Below, piece after piece: positions 8,436-17,639 of a stretch of DNA of 64,000 nucleotides (positions are counted from its first letter, which is position 1; each line of letters begins with the position of its first letter). The stretch is from Desulfoluna sp942491485 (GTDB taxonomy: Bacteria; Desulfobacterota; Desulfobacteria; Desulfobacterales; Desulfolunaceae). Made by a program: the position numbers and the translations under genes. The notes under the pieces were generated by a model, which saw only the letters and a program-made list of their open reading frames with translations, did not search any database and had not been told where the DNA came from. Where the stretch lies: positions 1 to 64,000 of the forward strand of contig CALOAX010000009.1 of the NCBI GenBank assembly GCA_942491485.1, read 5' to 3'.

Positions 8436-9953
8436 CTACTTGATGGTGTCTTTGAACTCCTCGTCGTACGCAGTGAGGGCCTTGACAATATCGGCTTCAA
8501 TTTCGGAGGTAATCTTTTTGCTTTCTGCCAGGGCAGGAAGAATCGCAGGGAAGCGGCTCTCTACGAAGGGGTAAAGGCCCGCTTCATACTTGGTCACCAT
8601 CTCACGCGGGTAGGCATCAATGTAACCCTTGGTGCCGGCGAAAAGGATAAGGACCTGCTTTTCAAGGGGCAGAGGCGCATACTGGGGCTGCTTGAGAACT
8701 TCCACCAGACGCTCACCACGGGTCAACTGCTTCTGGGTGGAGGCATCAAGGTCGGAACCGAAGGCGGCAAAGGCCTCGAGCTCTCGGAAAGACGCCATGT
8801 CGAGACGAAGGGTACCGGCCACCTGCTTCATGGCTTTCTCCTGGGCCGCGCCACCTACTCGGGAAACCGAGAGACCTACGTCAACCGCAGGGCGCATACC
8901 GGCGAAGAACATCCCCTTGTCGAGGTAGATCTGGCCGTCGGTGATGGAGATAACGTTGGTGGGAATAAAGGCAGACACATCGCCTTCCTGGGTTTCGATA
9001 ATGGGAAGTGCGGTCAGGGATCCGGCACCCAGCGCATCGGAAAGCTTGGCGGAACGTTCCAGGAGACGGGAGTGGTTGTAGAAAATGTCGCCGGGGAAGG
9101 CCTCTCGTCCTGGGGGACGGCGAAGCAGAAGGGAGACCTGGCGGTAGGCGGCAGCCTGCTTGGAAAGGTCATCATAAATGATGAGTGCATGCTCGCCTTT
9201 GTCACGGAAGTACTCACCCATGGCGCAACCGGCGTAGGGTGCGAGGAACTGAAGTGCTGCAGGATCGGAGGCACAGGCCGCAACCACGGTGGTGTACTCC
9301 ATGGCGCCGTGCTCTTCAAGAACCGCCACGACCTGGGCCACGGTGGACTTCTTCTGCCCGCACGCAACGTAGATACACTTCACGTTCTGGCCCTTCTGGG
9401 CGAGGATCGCGTCAACAGCAATGGCGGTCTTGCCAATCTGACGGTCGCCGATGATGAGCTCACGCTGGCCCTTGCCAACGGGGGTCATGGCGTCAATGGC
9501 CTTGATACCGGTGTAGCAGGGCTCATGGACACCCTTACGCTGGATAACGCCGGGGGCCACCATCTCGAGGCGACGGGTGTCGGGGGTCTCAATGGGCCCC
9601 TTGCCGTCGATGGGCTGGCCGGTGGTGTCCACAACACGGCCGAGAACAGGCTCGCCTACGGGAACCTCGGCAATACGTGAGGTTCGCTTGACGATGTCCC
9701 CTTCCTTGATCTGGGTGTCATCGCCCATGATGGCGATACCGACGTTGTCCTCTTCAAGGTTGAGGGCGAGGCCGAGAATGCCGCCGGGAAATTCCACAAG
9801 CTCCAGGGCCATGACTTTTTCGAGACCGTAGACCCTCGCGATGCCGTCGCCTACTGAAAGAACGACGCCGGTTTCGGAAAGCTCGACTTTCTTGTCGAAA
9901 TCCTTGATCTGCTCCTTGATTATTTGGCTAATCTCTTCAGCTTTGATTTCCAT
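8436..9953 (-). CDS. atpA: F-type ATP synthase alpha subunit
   Basis: Non-catalytic nucleotide-binding subunit of F1. The 505-residue protein has the P-loop GDRQIGKT near residue 170 (Ile where many homologues have Thr), the ALIIYDDLSKQA signature, and the VGLSVSRVGGAAQ segment. Length is typical. Its start codon shares a base with the stop of atpH, indicating translational coupling. Confidence 0.97.
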   Translation of the reverse strand: MEIKAEEISQIIKEQIKDFDKKVELSETGVVLSVGDGIARVYGLEKVMALELVEFPGGILGLALNLEEDNVGIAIMGDDTQIKEGDIVKRTSRIAEVPVGEPVLGRVVDTTGQPIDGKGPIETPDTRRLEMVAPGVIQRKGVHEPCYTGIKAIDAMTPVGKGQRELIIGDRQIGKTAIAVDAILAQKGQNVKCIYVACGQKKSTVAQVVAVLEEHGAMEYTTVVAACASDPAALQFLAPYAGCAMGEYFRDKGEHALIIYDDLSKQAAAYRQVSLLLRRPPGREAFPGDIFYNHSRLLERSAKLSDALGAGSLTALPIIETQEGDVSAFIPTNVISITDGQIYLDKGMFFAGMRPAVDVGLSVSRVGGAAQEKAMKQVAGTLRLDMASFRELEAFAAFGSDLDASTQKQLTRGERLVEVLKQPQYAPLPLEKQVLILFAGTKGYIDAYPREMVTKYEAGLYPFVESRFPAILPALAESKKITSEIEADIVKALTAYDEEFKDTIK

Positions 9954-10504
9954 TAGACACTCTCACCCCTTTTAAAAGATTCTTTCATGTTCTGCAGCTG
10001 TGTGCGCACACTGCCGTCAAGTACAAGGTCACCTATCTTTGTAACAATGCCCCCAATCAACCCGGGGTCTTTTTCCAGATTCAAAATGACGTCCTTGCCG
10101 GTCAGCGCGGAGAGGGATGCCTTAATCTTCTCCACAGCATCTTCCGACAGGGCCACGGCAGAAACCACATGCGCGTGGGCGACGCCGTTGAGCTCATCCA
10201 CCAGTTCCTGATAGGTTTCGTCGATGGAGCCAAGGTGGCCGAAACGGCCCTTGTCGAATAAAAGCAGGGCAAAGGATGCGATAACGGGGGAGAGGGTCAA
10301 CTTATCGACCACCACCTTCAACACGCCGCGCCTGCCGTCGAAAGCGTAGACGGGGTTGGCGATGACGGTGGAGAGTTCCTCTTCCTTGGCAAATAACGCA
10401 GCCATACCGCTGAGCTCTTCACGGTACGTCTCCGCATTGCCGTCCTCTTTGCCAATGAGCAACAGAGCCTTGGCATAACGCTTGGATATTGCGATATCTT
10501 TCAT
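9953..10504 (-). CDS. atpH: F-type ATP synthase delta subunit
   Basis: Links the top of F1 to the peripheral stalk. The 183-residue protein has the N-terminal six-helix domain (ISKRYAKALLLIGKE...) and the conserved C-terminal motif region (KDPGLIGGIVTKIGDLVLDGSVRTQLQNM). It overlaps both atpF and atpA by single bases, a tightly coupled arrangement. Confidence 0.96.
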   Translation of the reverse strand: MKDIAISKRYAKALLLIGKEDGNAETYREELSGMAALFAKEEELSTVIANPVYAFDGRRGVLKVVVDKLTLSPVIASFALLLFDKGRFGHLGSIDETYQELVDELNGVAHAHVVSAVALSEDAVEKIKASLSALTGKDVILNLEKDPGLIGGIVTKIGDLVLDGSVRTQLQNMKESFKRGESV

Positions 10505-11109
10505 TACACCACCACCTTGTCCAGATAGTCATCCACCAGCTTGTCCTGATCGTCCGAGTTGATCTTCTCTCGAATCAGCTCCTCGGCCTTTTCCAGGGCG
10601 AGGGCCATGATCTCGGCCTTCAGGTCAGCACGAGCCGCCTTAAACTCATGGTCAATATTGCGTTTGGCCTGCTCCTCAAGCTTAGCGGCATGGAGCTCGG
10701 CTTCGGCAAAAATTCGCTTCTTGGCGGTCTCTCCCTGCTCCTTGTACTGCGCCAGAATCACCTCCACCTCACTCTCCAGGGTGGCGATCTTGGTTTCATA
10801 CTCAGCCAGAGTCTTTTCGGCGTCGGCCTTTTGAGATTCAAGGGTATCGAGTTCATCACGGATGGTATCGATACGCCCGGAGAGGGCATTGGAGACAGGC
10901 TTTCGAAGCACAAAAACCAGAAGGGACATGAGTACAACAAAGTTCAATACACGCGCGGTATCCGTGGTGAGCCAGTGCTTGGCCTCCGCCGCATGTCCGC
11001 CATCACCGCCGCTTGAGGCAAAGGCCACACCGGCAGTAAGGGTCAACGCAACAAAAAAACACCAGGATAGAAGCTTGCGCCCTTTGGACGCCTTAAACAC
11101 AGAAAACAT
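10504..11109 (-). CDS. atpF: F-type ATP synthase b subunit with N-terminal extension
   Basis: Peripheral-stalk subunit of F0. The 201-residue protein has two hydrophobic N-terminal segments: a signal-like helix (about residues 14-31, ending ...GVAFASS) and, after a His/Gly-rich linker, the membrane anchor (ARVLNFVVLMSLLVFVLRKPV, about 50-70). A long charged coiled coil fills the rest. The extra N-terminal segment suggests a cleaved leader, as inferred for other Desulfobacterota b subunits. Overlaps atpH and the b' gene by one base each. Confidence 0.92.
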   Translation of the reverse strand: MFSVFKASKGRKLLSWCFFVALTLTAGVAFASSGGDGGHAAEAKHWLTTDTARVLNFVVLMSLLVFVLRKPVSNALSGRIDTIRDELDTLESQKADAEKTLAEYETKIATLESEVEVILAQYKEQGETAKKRIFAEAELHAAKLEEQAKRNIDHEFKAARADLKAEIMALALEKAEELIREKINSDDQDKLVDDYLDKVVV

Positions 11110-11534
11110 TACAGTGCCCTCCCCAGAATCTTCTCGCCAATTGCATTTGCAAAATCATCCACTTCACTCTGCAGACTCTCCCGCACCGCAACCATATCCT
11201 GAGAAATTTTCTCACGAACAGCGACAAGATCTTCTTGGGCACGGCTGGTGATCTCCCCGACGATGCGCCTCTCCTCCTGGGACGCCTCATCAATGAGCGC
11301 GTCCTTGAGCTCAACGCCCTTGGTACGCCCTTCCTTGATCCCGGCTGCAAATGTCTCCTCCCTCTCACGAACACCAGCTGAGGACGCATCGATGCTCGCA
11401 TTGAGCCCATCGATTGCCTCACGGCGTTTCGCAAGAACCCCCCTGATCGGCTTATAAAGAACAACGTTCAAAATAAGAATCAAGAGGATGAAGTTGACGA
11501 TCTGCACCAATAAGGAATAATCCACACTAACCAT
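11109..11534 (-). CDS. F-type ATP synthase b' subunit
   Basis: Second peripheral-stalk subunit, forming a heterodimer with b. The 141-residue protein has one N-terminal membrane helix (about residues 5-25, LLVQIVNFILLILILNVVLY) followed by KPIRGVLAKRREAI, the conserved b/b' junction, and then a coiled coil. It is the first gene of the operon. The a and c subunit genes are not in this window. Confidence 0.9.
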   Translation of the reverse strand: MVSVDYSLLVQIVNFILLILILNVVLYKPIRGVLAKRREAIDGLNASIDASSAGVREREETFAAGIKEGRTKGVELKDALIDEASQEERRIVGEITSRAQEDLVAVREKISQDMVAVRESLQSEVDDFANAIGEKILGRAL

Positions 11535-11978
11535 TGGTGACCCTCCAACAAAAGTTAATAAGAATGCCAGAAAAATATCATAACAACAGAAACTAAGACT
11601 GATACAAGTCTTAGAAAATCCCTTATTTTAGCACCGATCCTATACCAGTTTTTCTCTTTTTTTGTCAACCTGTTTTAGAAAATCTTTTAGTGGATAGCAA
11701 GTGATATCAGCTTTTTCCATGACACGCCAGCGCTTGCTAATAAAGGCTCTTACGCTTTACCCACAAGCAGTATGTTGCCGTAAAGCGAACAGGCGCAAAC
11801 CATGGAAAGCTAAGCATTCAAAACCGAATAACCCCGCCACGAAAAAGAGTAAAAGAACCGATGATCACACCGGATTCACCCCTCCCGTCTCAGCCGCCAC
11901 CCACCCCATGAGCCGATAACGCATTTCACTCTCCGGCTGCAACGAGCGCCCGGATCTCTGCCCCAGATTGTTAAACAG
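11535..11978. other. Region between rodA and the ATP synthase operon
   Basis: About 440 bp with no credible gene. It contains the ATP synthase promoter (11639-11668) and an A/T-rich leader of about 100 nt before the b' gene. I see no intrinsic terminator after rodA, so read-through into the atp operon is possible. Confidence 0.5.
11639..11668 (-). promoter_or_regulatory. Sigma-70-type promoter of the atp operon
   Basis: Minus-strand -35 TTGACA (plus-strand 11663-11668) and -10 TATAGG (11639-11644) with 18 bp spacing, in an A-rich spacer, about 105 bp before the first gene of the ATP synthase operon. Confidence 0.65.
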
Positions 11979-13082
11979 CTATTTTTTAAAACGACGCATG
12001 CTGACCCCCATCAGGAGGCCGATGGACATAAGACTGGTTACCACCGACGAGCCACCGTAACTCACCAGGGGCAATGGAACCCCCACAACCGGCATCAGGC
12101 CCATCACCATCCCCATGTTAATGAAGACTTCCCAGAAGAGCATGGCTGTCACCCCCACGGCGGTAATGGTACCGAATGTGTTCTTGCTTTTGTGGGCAAT
12201 ATTGAGGCTCCAGACAAAAAGCGTGCAGTACAGGAGCACAAGAAGCACCGTCCCCAGAAAGCCCCACTCTTCGGCCAGAACCGAGAGAATAAAGTCGGTG
12301 TGCCGCTCGGGAAGAAAGCTCAGGGTGTTCTGGGTCCCCTTAAGAAAGCCTTTCCCGGTAAGCATCCCGGACCCGATGGCAATTTTGGATTGGATAATAT
12401 GATAACCGGCCCCCAAGGGATCACGGTCAGGATTCAGAAAGGTCAGCACCCGCTGCTTCTGATAGGCCTTGAGAAAAAAGAGCCAGGCGGCAACCGTAAC
12501 CCCCAGCCCCGCACACACCAGCACCGTCAACGTGCGCCGCTCAATTTTAACAAAAAGGGTCATGATCCCGGCAATCATCACGATGAGAAGGCCGGTGCCC
12601 AGATCGGGCTGGAGATAGATCAGAAAAAACGGCAACAGCACAATGCCCGCTGGCTTGACCAGCTCGCGAAACCCAAGCCCCCGGGTTGTGGCGTTTCGAG
12701 CGTAATGACGCGCCAGCATCAATATAACGCCGACCTTGGCCAGCTCCGAAGGCTGAAGGGTCAACGACCCCAAAACAAGCCAGCGCCTCGACCCACCCAC
12801 CACACGCCCCACAAGAAGCACCGCCACAAGAAGCAGCATGCACCCGGCATAGATTCCCGGGGTCCACCGCTCGAACTCCTTGGGGTCCACGCAAAAGGTC
12901 GCTATCATGACCCCCATGCCCCCCCCAAGCCAGACGAGCTGCTTGACGAACAAAGGGCGCAACGAGGCATCATTCCCGGCATATACGGCGCTGTAAAGCG
13001 CCACCAGCCCCAGGCCGGAGATAAGCAGGGTAATCAAAAGAAGTCCCCAGTCAAAATGCTCAACGACGCGGCGATCAATCAT
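11979..13082 (-). CDS. rodA: Rod-shape SEDS peptidoglycan glycosyltransferase RodA
   Basis: Integral membrane SEDS-family protein that polymerises glycan strands during elongation together with PBP2. The 367-residue protein has about ten transmembrane segments, the FxxQPDLGTGLL motif (IYLQPDLGTGLLIV) with the catalytic-region Asp, and the C-terminal VVGVPLPLVSYGGSSV signature of the family. It overlaps the end of mrdA by 8 bp and is last in the mre-mrd cluster. Confidence 0.95.
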   Translation of the reverse strand: MIDRRVVEHFDWGLLLITLLISGLGLVALYSAVYAGNDASLRPLFVKQLVWLGGGMGVMIATFCVDPKEFERWTPGIYAGCMLLLVAVLLVGRVVGGSRRWLVLGSLTLQPSELAKVGVILMLARHYARNATTRGLGFRELVKPAGIVLLPFFLIYLQPDLGTGLLIVMIAGIMTLFVKIERRTLTVLVCAGLGVTVAAWLFFLKAYQKQRVLTFLNPDRDPLGAGYHIIQSKIAIGSGMLTGKGFLKGTQNTLSFLPERHTDFILSVLAEEWGFLGTVLLVLLYCTLFVWSLNIAHKSKNTFGTITAVGVTAMLFWEVFINMGMVMGLMPVVGVPLPLVSYGGSSVVTSLMSIGLLMGVSMRRFKK

Positions 13083-14904
13083 GGGCGGCCTCCCCTTTTT
13101 CCAGATAGGTCTCGATCACTTTCCTGGCAATGGGGGCCGCCTTGGTGGACCCACCCTCACCATGCTCCACGATCACTGCCACGGCAATGGTGGGGTTCAC
13201 CACAGGCGCATAGGCCACAAACCAGGCGTGGTCGCGGAATTTTCTGATTTTCTTTTTCCTGGAGTCATCATCCCCCTTGCTGACCACCTGGGCCGTCCCG
13301 CTCTTCCCTGCCACGGTGACCCCCTCGATGGCGGCTATCTTCCCCGTGCCCTTCCGGCTGTTCACCGTCCCCCAAAGCCCCTTTCGAACCAACTCCAGGG
13401 TCTTCTTTCCCGCAGGCAGACGCCCCTTCTCAACCGGCAGGGTCTCTTTGACCAATTCGCCGTCGGCCGTCTCAATTTTCCCCAGGATGTATGGCTTGTA
13501 AAGCGTGCCGCCGTTGCCCACCGAGGCAGCCAGCATGGCCATCTGAATAGGGGTCACAAGGTTGTAGCTCTGCCCGATGGCAAGGGAAAGGGTCTCCCCG
13601 CTGAGCCAGTTCTGACCCAGCTTGCGCCTCTTCCATTCGGCCGTGGGAATGAGCCCGGCAGCTTCACCGGCCAGCTCCACCCCCGTTGGACGGCCCAGAC
13701 CGCAGGCCTTCGCGTAAAACGCCAGACGATCCACCCCCAGGCGCTCTCCCACCTCATAATAATAGACATCGCAGGACTGGGCGATGGCATCCAGCACATC
13801 CACCGAACCATGGCCTGCACGTTTCCAGCAGCGGTACACACGGTTTCCGTAGGAGTGCCTGCCCGAGCAGAAAAACCGCGTCTTTGAATCAACCAGGTTC
13901 TCCTCAAGGGCCGCAATGGATGAGACGATTTTATAAATCGAGGCCGGAGGATAAAGAGCCTGGGTGGCCTTGTTCTCCATGGGACGGCCGGGATCGTTTC
14001 TCAGAGCGTTCCACTTGGCATAGGAGAGCCCGCTCACAAAATCGTTCTGATCAAAGGTGGGGCTGCTGGCCATGGCCAAAACAGCACCATTTCTGGGGTC
14101 AAGGGCCACAACTGCACCGACATCCCCTTTAAGCAGGGCTTCTGACCGCTTCTGGAGCTTCGTGTTGATCGTCAGAAAGATGTTCTTGCCGGGATCTGCC
14201 TCCACCCGCTGGAGTTCACGAATCACCCGTCCACGGGCGTCCACCTCCACCTGTCGGCCGCCCTGGGAGCCCCGCATAAGAGGCTCCATCACCTTTTCCG
14301 CCCCAAACTTGCCGATAAAATCCCCCACCGACGCCTCCGGGTGGTTGCCACTTGCAAGCTCGCGTGCATTGATCTCACCCAAATAGCCCAACAGGTGAGC
14401 TGCCATGCCCGGATTAAGATAGAACCGCTTGGGACGTACCTTCACCACCACACCTGGCAGGTCAAAACTGTGCACCTCCACAGGCGCCAGAACGTCACGC
14501 CCGATGCCCCGCTTGAGAACCACCCGACGGGAGCTGTTCTCCCCTCCTTTCTTGGCAATTCGCTCTGCCATCTCTTCCACAGGAATCCCGGTAAACAAAG
14601 AGAGGCGTTCCAGGGTTTCAGGCAGGGGCTTGGCATCCCGGGGGACAATAAAAAGGTCGAAGGCAGGCCGGTTGTCCACAAGAAGGTTGCCCTCGCTGTC
14701 ATAGATCAGCCCCCGGGAGGGAGGCAGACTCTGAAGACGGATGCGGTTGTTCGTGGAAAGCTCCCGGTACGTCTGGCCGTTGATGATCTGAAGATAAAAG
14801 AGGCGAACCAGGATCACGGCAAAGGCGATAAAGATAAGAACCATCGTCCCTTTAAGACGGCGATTGAACCAATCCCCGTCCGGACTGTTGAGGTAGCTGC
14901 CCAT
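13075..14904 (-). CDS. mrdA: Penicillin-binding protein 2
   Basis: Elongation-specific DD-transpeptidase, partner of RodA. The 609-residue protein has a short cytoplasmic tail, one membrane anchor (about residues 18-38), the PBP dimerisation domain starting at RGLIYDSEGNLLVDN, and a transpeptidase domain with SxxK as SIYK, the SCD motif, and KSGTAQV. The ATG at 14904 follows GAGG and gives the usual short tail; a GTG at 14949, overlapping the mreD stop and preceded by AAGGGGG, is an alternative that adds 15 residues. Confidence 0.95.
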   Translation of the reverse strand: MGSYLNSPDGDWFNRRLKGTMVLIFIAFAVILVRLFYLQIINGQTYRELSTNNRIRLQSLPPSRGLIYDSEGNLLVDNRPAFDLFIVPRDAKPLPETLERLSLFTGIPVEEMAERIAKKGGENSSRRVVLKRGIGRDVLAPVEVHSFDLPGVVVKVRPKRFYLNPGMAAHLLGYLGEINARELASGNHPEASVGDFIGKFGAEKVMEPLMRGSQGGRQVEVDARGRVIRELQRVEADPGKNIFLTINTKLQKRSEALLKGDVGAVVALDPRNGAVLAMASSPTFDQNDFVSGLSYAKWNALRNDPGRPMENKATQALYPPASIYKIVSSIAALEENLVDSKTRFFCSGRHSYGNRVYRCWKRAGHGSVDVLDAIAQSCDVYYYEVGERLGVDRLAFYAKACGLGRPTGVELAGEAAGLIPTAEWKRRKLGQNWLSGETLSLAIGQSYNLVTPIQMAMLAASVGNGGTLYKPYILGKIETADGELVKETLPVEKGRLPAGKKTLELVRKGLWGTVNSRKGTGKIAAIEGVTVAGKSGTAQVVSKGDDDSRKKKIRKFRDHAWFVAYAPVVNPTIAVAVIVEHGEGGSTKAAPIARKVIETYLEKGEAAHD

Positions 14905-14941
14905 GCGCCCACCCTCGGCGCTGTCCCCGTTCCCAGAAGCA

Positions 14942-15469
14942 CTACACACCTTCGCCCCCTTCCAGGCGACGAACCACCCTGCGGGTCAACGCTCCGCCCA
15001 GCCGGTACCCCCCACCCAGGAGAAGGTAAACAACAGGGCCCAAGGCAGCCCCCCAGAGAAGCTGGACGCCCCCCTGCTCCACAGCCCACACCATGGTGGC
15101 GGCGTTGGCCCCGGCCACACTGAGCGCCAGAAGCGCCACAAGATTTTCAAGGAGAATCCCTGCCAGGATGGCAAGATAGATAAGAATGCGGCTGTACACG
15201 TGCAGAACCTGCGTGGCAACCTGAAGGGAAAAGAAGAGCCAGAAATAGCTGGTGATATAAAGGCCAAAGGGGCTGCCTGAAAGCCCATCGGCGAGCACCC
15301 CCGTCATGAAAACCACCGCACCACCCTTCACCCCCGGCAACGAAAGGGCCGTAAAGACCACCTGGACCACGAGAAGGTCAAAAAGGGGCCGCATGGGTAT
15401 CTGGGGAAGGAGGGCCGTCTGTATAAGGATCAACAGGGTGGAGACCAGGGTGTATCCGATGACCGCCAT
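14942..15469 (-). CDS. mreD: Rod shape-determining protein MreD
   Basis: Small integral membrane protein of the elongasome. The 175-residue product is hydrophobic with five to six predicted membrane segments and a typical length. Sequence conservation in MreD is low, so the call leans on position: it shares a base with mreC upstream and lies against mrdA downstream. Confidence 0.85.
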   Translation of the reverse strand: MAVIGYTLVSTLLILIQTALLPQIPMRPLFDLLVVQVVFTALSLPGVKGGAVVFMTGVLADGLSGSPFGLYITSYFWLFFSLQVATQVLHVYSRILIYLAILAGILLENLVALLALSVAGANAATMVWAVEQGGVQLLWGAALGPVVYLLLGGGYRLGGALTRRVVRRLEGGEGV

Positions 15470-16290
15470 CAGCTATCCGCCTCCGGGCTCATCACCACGA
15501 GGACCTCTTCCAGCTTCTCAAAGGTGACAGATGGGGTCACCACGACTTCCTGAAAGATTCCGGCCACCCCTTTGTTCACCTTGCTCACGGTCCCGATGAA
15601 AAAACCCTTGGGAAACACACCGTCCAGCCCCGATGAGACGATACGCTGACCAGCGGTGATGGTGTCGTTTCGGTTGGCGTAGGCAAAATGGCACTCGCCG
15701 GACCCGCCGCCCTTAAGAACACCCCTGGACCGGGTGTCCTGAACCAAAGCATCCACAGAGCTGTTGCGATCGGTGACGAGAAGCACTTTGGCATATCGAT
15801 GCGAGGCTTCGATGACCTGCCCCACGATGCCGTCAGGCACCACAACTGGCTGCCCCTTGACCACACCGTCTTCCGTGCCTTTGTCAATGATAAGGGTTCG
15901 GTACCAGGGTGACGCGTCCTTACCCGTCACCTCGGCGGCCACCATGTTGCGGGCCTTTGCCTCTTTAAAGGAGAGGAGATCTCTCATCCGACCGTCGAGC
16001 AGCTTCAGCTCGTTGTACCCGTTGAGCTGCTCACGAAGCTGAGCCACTTCAAGGCGAAGCGCTTCATTTTCTTCGGCCGTGGAGACAAGATTGAAATACC
16101 CCGTCCAGATGGAACGAACCCATCCGAGGGTAGAGGAGATGCCTTTCTGGAAAGGGGCCGTCAGGTGCAGTGCGATCTGCGCTGCACCTCCGGCCGAATC
16201 GAGGCGGCTGCTTGAAACGGTGAGAGCGGCAATGTTGAGCAGAAGCAGCACCAACACCGCCACAACCAGTACCATGCGCCGTGAAAACAT
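15469..16290 (-). CDS. mreC: Rod shape-determining protein MreC
   Basis: Periplasmic elongasome scaffold anchored in the inner membrane. The 273-residue protein has one N-terminal membrane helix (about residues 5-26), a coiled coil (AEENEALRLEVAQLREQLN), and the two beta-barrel region with DKGTEDGVVKGQPVV and the GRxxR-type SRGVLKGGGSG segment. Located 3 bp from mreB and overlapping mreD. Confidence 0.93.
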   Translation of the reverse strand: MFSRRMVLVVAVLVLLLLNIAALTVSSSRLDSAGGAAQIALHLTAPFQKGISSTLGWVRSIWTGYFNLVSTAEENEALRLEVAQLREQLNGYNELKLLDGRMRDLLSFKEAKARNMVAAEVTGKDASPWYRTLIIDKGTEDGVVKGQPVVVPDGIVGQVIEASHRYAKVLLVTDRNSSVDALVQDTRSRGVLKGGGSGECHFAYANRNDTITAGQRIVSSGLDGVFPKGFFIGTVSKVNKGVAGIFQEVVVTPSVTFEKLEEVLVVMSPEADS

Positions 16291-16293
16291 AGG

Positions 16294-17337
16294 CTACCTG
16301 ATGACCACCTGGCGCAAAATTTCGATGCTGTCAAGGGACATGCCAGCCCCTTTGGCAACGGTGGAGAGAGGGTCTTCAGCCACAGTAATGGGAAGACCGG
16401 TGTTCTCCTTGAGGAGTTTGTCGAGGTTTTTAAGCAGGGCACCGCCCCCCGTAAGCACAATTCCCCGGTCCACGATATCCGCAGCCAATTCAGGGGGGGT
16501 CTGCTCCAGGGCGATCTTCACGCACTCCACAATGGCATCGATCTGCTCGCTGATTGCCTGGCGGATCTCTTCGGAGTCAATGGCGAGAATCTTGGGAATC
16601 CCGGAGACCAGGTCTCGCCCCTTCACCTCAATGGTCTCGATATGCTCGGTCTCGGGGTAGGCGTTGCCGATGGTGGTCTTGATCACTTCGGCAGTGCGCT
16701 CGCCAATGAGAAGGTTGTAACGCCGCTTGATGTACTGCATGATCGCTTCATCAATGCGATCGCCAGCCACCCTTAAAGAACGGGAATAGACGATACCGGC
16801 AAGAGAGATAACCGCCACCTCGGTGGTGCCGCCGCCAATATCCACAACCATATTACAGGTGGGCTCGGTGATGGGCAGTCCCGCACCGATGGCTGCTGCC
16901 ATGGGCTCTTCCAGGAGAAACACCTCACGGGCACCCGCAGACTCAGCAGACTCTTTCACCGCACGCTTCTCAACCTGGGTAATCCCGGATGGCACTGCAA
17001 TGATAATGCGGGGGCGAACAAACTTCTGGCGGTTGTTATGCACCTTTTTAATAAAGTGACTGAGCATCGCTTCCGTCACTTCAAAATCAGCAATCACCCC
17101 ATCCCGCATGGGACGGATAGCCACAATATTCCCAGGAGTTCGCCCGAGCATGTTCTTGGCCTCGGCACCTACGGCCAGCACCTTGTTCTTGGATCTGTTG
17201 TCGGTGCGAACAGCCACCACGGACGGTTCGCTGAGCACAATGCCCTTACCTTTCACATAGACAAGGGTGTTGGCCGTTCCCAGGTCGATGGCCAGGTCGC
17301 TGGAAAATATCCCCAGCAGCGAGTCAAGAAGGTTCAT
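16294..17337 (-). CDS. mreB: Rod shape-determining protein MreB
   Basis: Bacterial actin homologue that directs lateral wall synthesis. The 347-residue protein has the actin-fold motifs DLGTANTLVY (phosphate 1), DIGGGTTEVAV (phosphate 2) and GIVLTGGGALL (adenosine), plus the conserved MAAAIGAGLPI segment. Length is exactly typical. First gene of the mreBCD-mrdA-rodA cluster. Confidence 0.98.
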   Translation of the reverse strand: MNLLDSLLGIFSSDLAIDLGTANTLVYVKGKGIVLSEPSVVAVRTDNRSKNKVLAVGAEAKNMLGRTPGNIVAIRPMRDGVIADFEVTEAMLSHFIKKVHNNRQKFVRPRIIIAVPSGITQVEKRAVKESAESAGAREVFLLEEPMAAAIGAGLPITEPTCNMVVDIGGGTTEVAVISLAGIVYSRSLRVAGDRIDEAIMQYIKRRYNLLIGERTAEVIKTTIGNAYPETEHIETIEVKGRDLVSGIPKILAIDSEEIRQAISEQIDAIVECVKIALEQTPPELAADIVDRGIVLTGGGALLKNLDKLLKENTGLPITVAEDPLSTVAKGAGMSLDSIEILRQVVIR

Positions 17338-17639
17338 AGTCAGCCTTTGTTCCCGATAATTTGTAATGGCCTGATAATTAAAGAGAGTCAGCTTGACACC
17401 GGCATCGCATCACCCGTGGCTCGCGTCCGCTCCATTGAGTCGTCGTTACGTTGACCGGTTGCACTCCCAAATGAGCACCAAAAAGAGGGGTTCGCTTCAA
17501 GAAGCACCCCGCTTAGAGACCACCGCCTCATGTGAGGGGCAATGGGCCCGACGGACAGGCAAGGGCAACGATCACCCTCCACCGCTATCAGAAATCATGA
17601 ATCTTGACAACTTAAAAAGAGGAGCCGAAGCGGCACCCA
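17338..17639. other. Spacer between mreB and serine hydrolase gene
   Basis: About 300 bp without a gene. It holds the terminator at 17480-17510 and, nearer mreB, the presumed mreB promoter and leader, where I find no convincing -35/-10 pair. Confidence 0.4.
17480..17510 (-). terminator. Probable terminator after the serine hydrolase gene
   Basis: Minus-strand hairpin GGGGT-GCTTC-ttGAAGC-gaACCCC followed by TCTTTTT, about 130 bp past the serine hydrolase stop and before mreB. Confidence 0.6.

Noticed and set aside
12192..13247. Plus-strand open frame of about 350 codons opposite rodA
   Set aside because: Lys/Pro/His-rich translation without domains, fully antisense to a real membrane protein gene.
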